Source: Chromatiales bacterium (GTDB lineage Bacteria; Pseudomonadota; Gammaproteobacteria; Chromatiales; Chromatiaceae). From it: a stretch of 64,000 nucleotides of DNA. A program made the translations under genes and the position numbers. Positions 40,173-47,582 of the stretch are shown piece by piece; the first letter of the stretch is position 1; each line of letters starts with the position of its first letter. The DNA lies in assembly GCA_028280505.1 (NCBI GenBank), contig JANQLO010000048.1, positions 1 through 64,000 on the forward strand. The letters run 5' to 3'. Under the pieces are notes generated by a model. The model made no database searches. It was given only the letters and a program-made list of their open reading frames with translations, and had not been told where the DNA came from.

Positions 40173-40543
40173 TGTCCTGTCGGGTTAACTCGCACCGCTT
40201 TTCGCATACCGACCACGGGAAACACCGTTACGGCGTTGCACCCCCTGGCAATATGTCGAATATTACCGGCGAAACGCGGCCTGTTGCGACGTTCCCCTTA
40301 GCCCGCCTATTGCACGAAGGCGGAGCCGGTATGCTTGAGAAGATCCGAGTGATCAAACATTCGCACATCGATTTACTCTCAATGGCGCGGATACCCTTTG
40401 TCCTATTCGGTTTTGTGGAAGAGCCGACGTCGCATCTCGGGCGATCACCCGACCCGCTTAGCCGGCTCTCCCACAAAATCCGAATCCTTCGTGCAATAGG
40501 CGGGTTAGGCTCTGCAATCATGCGAATCAACCGGGCAGGACAC
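40172..40543. mobile_element. MITE-like element, copy 2 (372 bp) carrying a nested inverted-repeat unit
   Basis: The left end 40172-40194 (GTGTCCTGTCGGGTTAACTC...) and right end 40521-40543 (...ATCAACCGGGCAGGACAC) are inverted copies, 19 of 23 identical, and match the ends of the copy at 33047-33223. The left arm and an internal CCGGCGAAACGCGGCCTG block also resemble copy 1. A second inverted-repeat unit (40302-40504) accounts for the greater length. No protein is encoded. It fills the gap between ngg and the M42 peptidase gene. Confidence 0.78.
40302..40504. repeat. Nested inverted-repeat unit inside MITE-like copy 2
   Basis: CCCGCCTATTGCACGAAGG (40302-40320) has a perfect 19-nt inverted partner at 40486-40504. 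Within it 40405-40426 (ATTCGGTTTTGTGGAAGAGC...) pairs with 40463-40485 with one mismatch and one indel, forming a long hairpin next to the right arm. This may be an independent element inserted in the outer one. Confidence 0.7.
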
Positions 40544-40548
40544 GAGTT

Positions 40549-41658
40549 ATGAAAACCATAGCGATCGACCAAACCTACGTGCAGGACGTTCTGTTCCGCC
40601 TACTGAACACACCCAGCCCGAGCGGCTACACCGACCGTGCCGTGCATCTGGTTGCCGACGAACTGGAAAAGCTGAGCGTACCTACGGAACTCACCCGACG
40701 AGGCGCCATTCGCGCAACACTCAAAGGCGAGCGCAGCAGCCCCGATCGCGCCATCGTGGCACATATCGACACCCTGGGAGCGATGGTCAAAGGCCTTAAG
40801 ACCAACGGTCGCGCCGAACTCGTACCGATTGGTCACTGGAATGCACGCTTCGCCGAGGGCGCGCGGGTCACATTATTCACCGACATGAGTTCGCATCGCG
40901 GCACCATCCTTCCGCTGAAGGCCTCCGGACACACCTTCGCCGACGCAGTCGACAAACAACCTTCCGAATGGGCAAACGTTGAACTGCGGATCGATGAGCC
41001 ATGCGACTCTCGCGACGATCTGATGCGCCTTGGGGTGCATATCGGTGATTTTATCGCCATCGACCCCCAACCCGAGGTGATGGAAAACGGCTATATCGTA
41101 TCGCGTCATCTCGACGACAAGGCTGGCGCCGCCGTACTACTGGGCGCCATCAAGGCGATTGTCGAAAACGATGTCGTTCTACCGGTCGACTGCCATCCTT
41201 TGTTCACCATCTCCGAGGAGGTCGGCTCCGGCGCGTCCGCCGCGTTACATCAGGATGTCGCCGAGATGCTCACGCTGGACAATGGCACGACTGCCCCGGG
41301 ACAAAACTCGAGCGAATTCGGCGTCACCATTTGCATGGCGGACATGAGCGGGCCGTTCGACTACCATCTCACGCACTACATGATCCGTTTGTGCCAAGAG
41401 TTTCAGATACCCTATCAACGCGACGTGTTCCGCTACTACCGCTCGGACAGCGCCGCAGCGGTCGAGGCCGGCGCCGATCTGCGAACGGCACTGGCGACCT
41501 TCGGCGTCGATGCCTCGCATGGTTGGGAGCGGATTCATTGGAATGCATTGGAATCACTCACCCGCCTGGTTACTGTCTACATGCAGTCACCGCCGTTGTT
41601 CTTGCGCGATCATGAAGACATGGGCCCGCGCACCGGATTCCCGATGTTACCGGGCTAA
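40549..41658 (+). CDS. NAGGN-associated M42 family peptidase
   Basis: The 369-residue metallopeptidase belongs to the M42 aminopeptidase-like family usually encoded with NAGGN synthesis genes, where it may hydrolyse or recycle the dipeptide. Predicted metal ligands lie in IVAHIDTLGAMVKG, HLDDKAGAAVLLGAIKA, TISEEVGSGASAA and LDNGTTAPGQ. The ribosome site AGGA (40537-40540) lies inside the terminal repeat of the upstream MITE-like element. The stop codon overlaps the stop of the convergent cfa gene (41655-41658). Confidence 0.88.
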   Translation: MKTIAIDQTYVQDVLFRLLNTPSPSGYTDRAVHLVADELEKLSVPTELTRRGAIRATLKGERSSPDRAIVAHIDTLGAMVKGLKTNGRAELVPIGHWNARFAEGARVTLFTDMSSHRGTILPLKASGHTFADAVDKQPSEWANVELRIDEPCDSRDDLMRLGVHIGDFIAIDPQPEVMENGYIVSRHLDDKAGAAVLLGAIKAIVENDVVLPVDCHPLFTISEEVGSGASAALHQDVAEMLTLDNGTTAPGQNSSEFGVTICMADMSGPFDYHLTHYMIRLCQEFQIPYQRDVFRYYRSDSAAAVEAGADLRTALATFGVDASHGWERIHWNALESLTRLVTVYMQSPPLFLRDHEDMGPRTGFPMLPG

Positions 41659-42896
41659 TTGAGTTTCAAACGGGCAGGCTTTTGCAGCAGACACTGCACC
41701 ACGTCGATATGACGGGCGCGGAAGCCTGCCTCGCAGAACACCAGATAGTACTGCCATAGGCGTCGAAAGCGTTCGTCGTAGCCATTGTCTTCAAGCCAAT
41801 CTTCACAACGATTGAAGGCACGATACCAATGCCCCAACGTCGCCGCATAATCCTGCCCGAAGCCGTCCATTGCCCCCAGCGTCAAACCGACCTCGGCGCC
41901 GATTTGTCGCAAATGGGTTTTGGTCGGCAACATACCGCCAGGAAAGATATGGGTCTGAATGAAACCACCGGGCGTCGACGCATAGCGTTCGAAACGATCT
42001 TCGGCAATCGTGATCACCTGCAACCCGGCACGCCCACCGGGCTTGAGACAACGCGCCAGGGTTTCGAAGTATCCCAGCCAGTATTCTTGACCAACCGCCT
42101 CGAACATCTCAATCGACGCGATATGGTCGACCCGGATATCCACATCGCGATAATCGCGCAAGACGAACGTCACACGGTCTTGCAAACCGGCCTCGCGAAT
42201 ATGCTGCTGCGCATAGGCCAACTGCTCAGCCGACAGCGTAATGCCGGTCACTCGCGCACCACGCCGGGCGGCGTATTCGGCAAACCCGCCCCAGCCGCAA
42301 CCAATCTCGAGGATATGTTCACCCGGCTGGGGATCGATGAGTTCGAATAGATGTTGATACTTGCGTGTCTGGCCCTCGGTCAAGGTGCTACCTTGATCGA
42401 ACAGCGCTGACGAATAGGTCATGCTGTTGTCGAGCCATTGCGCATAAAAATCGTTACCCAGATCGTAATGCGCAGAAATGTTGCGTCGGCTGCCGTTGCG
42501 AGTATTACGATTCATACGGTGTCGCAAACTGACCAGCGCCTGCGCAAGACCACTTCGGGCATCGCTTCCGGCATAGGCATCCAGATTCAAAGCCAACAAC
42601 TCGAGCAATGCCGCCGGTTCGGGCGAATCCCAATCTTGGGCGATGAAGGCTTCCCCGAAGCCGAGATCGCCACGCCAAAACAGACGGCGCAGTAATGCCG
42701 CCGGTCGGCGGATGTCGATTTCGCCGCTCGGGCCCGGCTCACTACCCTGCAGCAGAAAAGGCTTGCTACGACCGATCCTGACTCGCAGGCTGCCACGGCG
42801 CAGCCGGGCCAGATGATCGACCAATCGACGATGATGCCAGGGCATCGCGGCAATCGCCGGGAGTTGGAGTGCCAGAGAAGCGCTTTCGGAACGCAT
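41655..42896 (-). CDS. cfa: Cyclopropane-fatty-acyl-phospholipid synthase family methyltransferase
   Basis: The 413-residue enzyme transfers a methylene or methyl group from S-adenosylmethionine to unsaturated phospholipid acyl chains. It has an N-terminal lipid-binding domain, then NISAHYDLGNDFYAQWLDNS and the SAM motif EHILEIGCGWGGFAEYAARR. FEAVGQEYWLGYF and a typical C-terminus (YYLVFCEAGFRARHIDVVQC) follow. It is third in an operon after a flavoprotein and a DUF1365 protein. That grouping suggests a fatty-acid modification other than plain cyclopropanation, possibly like the Rhodobacter Ufa furan fatty acid enzymes. Confidence 0.88.
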   Translation of the reverse strand: MRSESASLALQLPAIAAMPWHHRRLVDHLARLRRGSLRVRIGRSKPFLLQGSEPGPSGEIDIRRPAALLRRLFWRGDLGFGEAFIAQDWDSPEPAALLELLALNLDAYAGSDARSGLAQALVSLRHRMNRNTRNGSRRNISAHYDLGNDFYAQWLDNSMTYSSALFDQGSTLTEGQTRKYQHLFELIDPQPGEHILEIGCGWGGFAEYAARRGARVTGITLSAEQLAYAQQHIREAGLQDRVTFVLRDYRDVDIRVDHIASIEMFEAVGQEYWLGYFETLARCLKPGGRAGLQVITIAEDRFERYASTPGGFIQTHIFPGGMLPTKTHLRQIGAEVGLTLGAMDGFGQDYAATLGHWYRAFNRCEDWLEDNGYDERFRRLWQYYLVFCEAGFRARHIDVVQCLLQKPARLKLN

Positions 42897-42897
42897 A

Positions 42898-43671
42898 TCA
42901 ACTCACCTCATCGAGTGGCGGCGCCGGCTTGCGATGGAAACGGGCGCCTTTTAACCAGATTTTCAAGGCCTGCCAGTGGATGGCAGACAAGACTTTCAAT
43001 GTCTGAACGGGGACGCGCAGAACCTCGCGCAAAAGCTCACTACTGCGAAACGGCCGACGCCTTCCGGTCTGGGTCGCCACCAGCATCAGACGATTTTTTT
43101 GGAATTCGCGAATGACCACACATAATTTGTCGCCGGGCCGCGACAAGCGAAACTCGTACGCGGCATCCATATCGATGAAGGGCGACACATGGAAATCCTT
43201 GAGATGACGTTGACGCAGTGGCCAACCTGCATCGGTCACATCCGACTTGAGTAGATAACAATGACGCTCACCGAAAGTGTTGCGTACCTCGGCAATCACC
43301 GCGGCGGGCTCACCTTCCGGTGTTTCGCAGAACCAAAGGCTGAGCGGATTGAACCCCCAGCCGAAAACACGCGGCATACACAACAGTCGGATTTTTAGAT
43401 GTTTGCCGTCTATCCCGGCCTCTTCAAGTACCTGCTCTGCCCAGCCGCGCAAATCCCGTGTCCCGTGCGGTAAGTGATCGGCATCGTAAAAACTGATGAC
43501 ATTGAAACGATTGCGTGAAAACAACGCGGTCGACGCGGCGACACCGTCGATCGCATCGATATCGAAGAGCAAACTGAACACACGGTAACGAAAACGGTAG
43601 CAAGCGGTGCTGAAACGTTGGTGCATCACTTCGGCGCGATACAACGCGGCCATGTCGGAAGTCACGCTCAT
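42898..43671 (-). CDS. DUF1365 family protein
   Basis: The 257-residue protein matches DUF1365 throughout (YRAEVMHQRFSTACYRFRYR, PRVFGWGFNPLSLWFCETPE, KDFHVSPFIDMDAAYEFRLS). Function is unproven; members nearly always occur with a flavin amine-oxidase-like protein and a cfa-type methyltransferase, as here, so a part in modifying membrane acyl chains is likely. It overlaps the upstream flavoprotein by 4 bp and is separated from cfa by one base. Confidence 0.9.
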   Translation of the reverse strand: MSVTSDMAALYRAEVMHQRFSTACYRFRYRVFSLLFDIDAIDGVAASTALFSRNRFNVISFYDADHLPHGTRDLRGWAEQVLEEAGIDGKHLKIRLLCMPRVFGWGFNPLSLWFCETPEGEPAAVIAEVRNTFGERHCYLLKSDVTDAGWPLRQRHLKDFHVSPFIDMDAAYEFRLSRPGDKLCVVIREFQKNRLMLVATQTGRRRPFRSSELLREVLRVPVQTLKVLSAIHWQALKIWLKGARFHRKPAPPLDEVS

Positions 43672-45014
43672 GCCGCTTGTCCGACCAACTGAGGTACCAG
43701 CGTTAGCTCCCGCGACGCATTCATCTGTTCGGCCCAGGGCACGGCAGCCCCCAGGGCCTGTGCGACTTCGACACCCGACCGCATACCGTCCTCATGAAAA
43801 CCATAACCGGTCCAGGCCCCGGCGAACCAGACCCGACGACGCCCCTGAATCCGATGAAGCTGCTTTTGCGCAGTCAGCGCATCCAGACCAAAGACCGGGT
43901 GCTGGTACTCGTATTCTGCGATGACGCTATCGGCAGACGGTTCTCGCAACGGATTGAGGCTCACGAAGTAGTTGTTCGATGTCGCCAAGCGCTGCAAGGA
44001 ATTCATCCAGTACGTGACACTGACGGCGGACGACGAGTCGACGTGAGATTCGCTCAGGTAATTCCATGACGACCACACACGCCGCTCGATGGGCATCAAT
44101 GCCGGATCACGATGCAGCAACACCCGGTTGGCCTGGTAGGGTATGGCACCGAGCAACGCACGCTCATTGGGTGACGGGTCGGTCAGGATACGCAGCGCCT
44201 GATCACTGTGACAGGCCAGTACCGCAGTATCGAATTCCACCCGAGAACCGTCGGCCAGCATGAGGTCGACCACGTCGTCACGTCGCCGCAGGCCGGTCAC
44301 CGCCGTTCCGCTACGCACCCGATGACCGAGGTCATCGATCAGGCGATTCACATAGCGACTGGCCCCACCGTCGACGGTCAACCACTGCGGGCGGTCGCGC
44401 AACTGTATCAGACCGTGGTTGGCAAAAAAACGCAGAAAGCTGATCGCGGGAAAATGCCCTATCTCACCACGCGGACAAGACCAGATCGCCGCAGCCATCG
44501 GGTAGAGATAGGTTTCGCGAAATGTCTTGTCCAAGCCACCACGATCCAGGAATTCGTCAAGGGAAAGGTCTGCTGACGGCGGTGCGTGTGATGCCTTTTG
44601 CGCTAGGCGGTTGAACCGCAAAATGCTGAGCAACACCCCCCAGAAACTCGTCCGAAGAATATTGCGCCTTTGGCCGAAAAGTCCGTTTAGATCACTGCCG
44701 GCATATTCCATGCGTCCCCCGTCGAACGAAGCAGAGAAGGACATATCGGTGGGACAAGCCTCGATGCCGAGATGCTCGAACAGCGAACTCAGCAAGGGGT
44801 AATTGGGACGATTGAACACCATAAAACCGGTATCAATCCGGAGTGCTCCCCATTCGTCCTCGACCAGTGCGGTGTTGGTATGGCCGCCGCATCTTTGATC
44901 AGCTTCGAACAATGTCACCTCGGCATGGTTTCGTAACAACCAGGCTGTTATTGCGCCGCTCACCCCACTGCCAACAACGGCCACTCGTCTGTTTTTGTTC
45001 ACATAGGTATCCAA
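43668..45014 (-). CDS. FAD-dependent amine oxidase-like protein
   Basis: The 448-residue flavoprotein has an N-terminal dinucleotide motif VAVVGSGVSGAITAWLLR, the amine-oxidase segment GGHTNTALV, and a C-terminal FAD segment VWFAGAWTGYGFHEDGMRSG. It heads an operon with DUF1365 and cfa genes. In this context it may oxidise or desaturate methylated fatty acyl chains. The start is uncertain: TTG 45014 is the outermost, GTG 45002 is possible, and neither has a good ribosome site. It is divergent from the GPx gene over a short AT-rich gap. Confidence 0.87.
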   Translation of the reverse strand: MDTYVNKNRRVAVVGSGVSGAITAWLLRNHAEVTLFEADQRCGGHTNTALVEDEWGALRIDTGFMVFNRPNYPLLSSLFEHLGIEACPTDMSFSASFDGGRMEYAGSDLNGLFGQRRNILRTSFWGVLLSILRFNRLAQKASHAPPSADLSLDEFLDRGGLDKTFRETYLYPMAAAIWSCPRGEIGHFPAISFLRFFANHGLIQLRDRPQWLTVDGGASRYVNRLIDDLGHRVRSGTAVTGLRRRDDVVDLMLADGSRVEFDTAVLACHSDQALRILTDPSPNERALLGAIPYQANRVLLHRDPALMPIERRVWSSWNYLSESHVDSSSAVSVTYWMNSLQRLATSNNYFVSLNPLREPSADSVIAEYEYQHPVFGLDALTAQKQLHRIQGRRRVWFAGAWTGYGFHEDGMRSGVEVAQALGAAVPWAEQMNASRELTLVPQLVGQAA

Positions 45015-45029
45015 TAAGTAGGTGTTTTA

Positions 45030-45058
45030 TTGCAAATAAACTCTACGATTGCTATACA
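45030..45058 (+). promoter_or_regulatory. Sigma-70 promoter of the GPx-DUF3429-merR operon, overlapping a divergent promoter
   Basis: TTGCAA (45030-45035), a 17-nt spacer and TATACA (45053-45058) lie 40 nt before the GPx start. On the opposite strand, TTGTTT and TAGAGT are separated by 19 nt across the same region, the long spacing of MerR-controlled promoters. The regulator could be the MerR protein encoded three genes away. Confidence 0.6.
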
Positions 45059-45097
45059 TAATCTAAACAATGCGAACAAAAAAACAAGGTATACCAC

Positions 45098-45661
45098 ATG
45101 AAACCAGTACATTTATCGGTCAAAGTATTGACAATACTTGGTTTTTTTGGATTCGGATCGGCAAATGCGAGTAGCGATACGCCGACGGGACACCTGCTCG
45201 ACCACGACGTTCGCCTGCTGGGTAGCGACCAAACGGTCAATCTCAAAGAGGCTTACGCAGGTAAGGTGGTTTTGATCGTTAACACTGCTAGTAAGTGCGC
45301 ATTTACTAACCAATACGAAGGTCTGGAAGCGCTATATGACCGTTACAAAGACCGGGGCTTGGTCGTACTCGGCTTCCCGTCCAACGACTTCGGCGGACAA
45401 GAACCGGGCACAGAAAAGCAGATCCAGAAGTTCTGCCGCCTGACTTATAGTGTTGAATTTCCGATGTTCGCCAAGACAAATGTCGCCAAAGGCAGCGCCG
45501 CCCCCCTGTTCAGCGGCTTGGCTGAGGCCTCCGGTCGCTACCCCAAGTGGAACTTTCATAAATATCTGATCGATCGTGACGGGCGCATGGTCGACAACTT
45601 TCTCAGCTGGACCAAACCACAGGATAATGCCGTCGTCGATGCGATCGAGGCGGTTCTGTGA
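45098..45661 (+). CDS. Periplasmic glutathione peroxidase-like protein
   Basis: The 187-residue protein has a signal peptide (MKPVHLSVKVLTILGFFGFG...ANA) followed by a thioredoxin-fold peroxidase. The reactive cysteine is in NTASKCAFTNQYEGLEAL, the catalytic glutamine in GFPSNDFGGQEPGT, and the tryptophan in YPKWNFHKYLIDRDG. It should reduce peroxides, including lipid peroxides, probably with thioredoxin-like donors. Export is less common for this family. It is first in an operon with DUF3429 and merR, divergent from the lipid-modification genes. Confidence 0.92.
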   Translation: MKPVHLSVKVLTILGFFGFGSANASSDTPTGHLLDHDVRLLGSDQTVNLKEAYAGKVVLIVNTASKCAFTNQYEGLEALYDRYKDRGLVVLGFPSNDFGGQEPGTEKQIQKFCRLTYSVEFPMFAKTNVAKGSAAPLFSGLAEASGRYPKWNFHKYLIDRDGRMVDNFLSWTKPQDNAVVDAIEAVL

Positions 45662-46110
45662 ATGACCCGGAGGTCGAGCGGCGATGGCAACGAGAACGTT
45701 ATTGGCTCGGGCATGCCGGACTGATTCCTTTTCTACTGTGCGTAGCAATCCTGCTTACCGTTTCGGATCCGGCATGGCGCACGATGGCGATCGACCTGCT
45801 GCGCTACTACTCCGCAGTCATTGCCGGTTTCCTGGGTGCGGTCCATTGGGGCGCGGCCGCCGATCCGCGCGACGCATTGCGGCACGCCCGTCTGCGTTGG
45901 GGGATCATGCCCGCGCTGCTCGCATGGACGTTATTGATCCTGCCACCGGAGTATGCGTTCGTCGGCTTCGCCGCATTGTTTACCTTGATTCTCGGCGTCG
46001 ATCGTTACCTGTTGCCGATTCTCGACGACGCCTACCGCGCGCTGAGGCTGAGACTATCGATCATCGTGATCGTCAGCTTGGTCGCAGCGGCAGTGGCCCC
46101 ACCGGCATGA
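45658..46110 (+). CDS. DUF3429 family membrane protein
   Basis: The 150-residue protein starts at GTG 45658, overlapping the GPx stop (GTGA). It has about four to five hydrophobic helices and the segment YYSAVIAGFLGAVHWGAA, characteristic of DUF3429. The biochemical function is unknown. In many proteobacteria it is found with photolyase, cfa and related light- or singlet-oxygen-response genes, as here. Confidence 0.87.
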   Translation: MNDPEVERRWQRERYWLGHAGLIPFLLCVAILLTVSDPAWRTMAIDLLRYYSAVIAGFLGAVHWGAAADPRDALRHARLRWGIMPALLAWTLLILPPEYAFVGFAALFTLILGVDRYLLPILDDAYRALRLRLSIIVIVSLVAAAVAPPA

Positions 46111-46156
46111 ACAAACGACAGGCACCGCGCCATCGACAACGAAGAGGCATAACGAC

Positions 46157-47131
46157 ATGACACTCGCAACAAATGAGGCCAATGGCGCTTACCGCATCGG
46201 TGCGGTCGCCCGTCTTACCGGCATTTCACCGGACACGCTGCGTATCTGGGAACGGCGCTACGACATCGTCGAACCCGAGCGCACTCCCAAAGGCGGACGC
46301 CTGTACAGCCAGCAGGATGTCACCCGCCTGACCATGATCAAGACCCTGGTCGATCAAGGTCATGCCATCAGTACCGTAGCCAACTTGTCGGTGGAAGAAC
46401 TCAACCGTCGCCTGAATATGGCGCAACCGAGCAATCTGCCAACGCCGGGTACCGGGCAACATGAGGTCTGCGTCATCGGTCAAGCGATCTCCGTGCGTGC
46501 CTGCAATACCGAAAACCTGCCCGACGGACTGGAGCTCGCGGGGGCCTATACCGACCTCGGCGCGTTCCTCGAGGACGAAACCGAGTGCGACACCTTGGTG
46601 ATCGAACTGCCATTCCTGGATCGCGAGATCGCACGCAACCTGAATTCGACCGAACTGCGTAAACGCGCCCAGCGGATCATCGTGATTTACGCCTTCAGCC
46701 CAGCGAACATCGTCAGTCAGTTGCAACGCTATGGCCTACAAACCCTGCGTGCGCCCGTCGCGCTCGATCACATCTGGCAACATTGTCAGCTCAACCAAAC
46801 CCGGCAGGTCGATTGGCGCCCACCGGATTGGGATCCTCGGGTGGCGAGCGACGAGCCTATACCGCCAACCCGGTTCAGTAACGAACAGCTGGTCTATCTG
46901 TCCGGCGTAACCACCACGCTGGAATGCGAATGCCCGCATCACATGGCCAATATCATCGAACAGCTCGCTGCATTCGAGGAATACAGTGCACGCTGCGAAG
47001 TGGCGAGTAGCCAAGACGCCGCATTACACGGCTACCTGCATCAAATGACGGCACGGGCACGCTGGCTCATGGAAGTGGCTTTGGAACGGTTGGCCGAGGT
47101 CGAGAACATACAGCTTTCAGACAATAGCTGA
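46157..47131 (+). CDS. MerR family transcriptional regulator with C-terminal CECPHH domain
   Basis: The 324-residue protein starts with a MerR helix-turn-helix (YRIGAVARLTGISPDTLRIW then ERRYDIVEPERTPKGGRLYS). Residues about 95-210 look like an alpha/beta domain. The C-terminal part contains TTLECECPHHMANIIEQLAA and FEEYSARCEVASSQDAALHG. The placement and family resemble the LitR/CarH light regulators of photolyase clusters, but no cobalamin-binding His motif (ExxHxxG-like) is present. The Cys-Glu-Cys-Pro-His-His motif could bind metal or sense redox state. It probably controls the neighbouring divergent promoters. Confidence 0.85.
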   Translation: MTLATNEANGAYRIGAVARLTGISPDTLRIWERRYDIVEPERTPKGGRLYSQQDVTRLTMIKTLVDQGHAISTVANLSVEELNRRLNMAQPSNLPTPGTGQHEVCVIGQAISVRACNTENLPDGLELAGAYTDLGAFLEDETECDTLVIELPFLDREIARNLNSTELRKRAQRIIVIYAFSPANIVSQLQRYGLQTLRAPVALDHIWQHCQLNQTRQVDWRPPDWDPRVASDEPIPPTRFSNEQLVYLSGVTTTLECECPHHMANIIEQLAAFEEYSARCEVASSQDAALHGYLHQMTARARWLMEVALERLAEVENIQLSDNS

Positions 47132-47370
47132 CCGTCAGCCACAACCGACATTCCCAATCGACCCGGTTTAAGAACAGAATCGATCAAGAACGGTGCTGCC
47201 CGGCCGCTACGCAGCATGCCCGACGGAAAACGGCGAATGTCGTCATAGTCACAACACAGACCTCGAAAGCCGTCTATAACTATTCGGGCAACCCGACACA
47301 TTCCATCGACACCACAGGACGGTGTGGTGTTTCGGGATCACCGGCAAGGCATCGGCAACAGGAATTTCGG

Positions 47371-47577
47371 ATGACGACCAAATCAGCTCCGGGCTCAGCG
47401 TTCGGCTACCCCGAACCAAGCGCAAGTACGCATTACCATGGCGACCTGCGCAAAGGCGCCTATCTGCGCCGGCGTGCAGACTACCAGTTACAAGCGCAAT
47501 CGACGCCCACCGGGCAGGCCGGAGAAACCGACGAACTGCGGCAAGCGCAGGCAGCCGAACCGATCCAGGCCCGCTGA
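47371..47577 (+). CDS. Possible small protein, unknown function
   Basis: ATG 47371 has AGGAA 6 nt upstream and opens a 68-residue frame with a basic middle (GDLRKGAYLRRRADYQLQAQ) and a polar tail. It stops 5 nt before the convergent phrB stop. No family is recognised. The 239 nt between merR and this frame show no other gene or clear terminator. The ribosome site is the main support. Confidence 0.4.
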   Translation: MTTKSAPGSAFGYPEPSASTHYHGDLRKGAYLRRRADYQLQAQSTPTGQAGETDELRQAQAAEPIQAR

Positions 47578-47582
47578 GCCAA

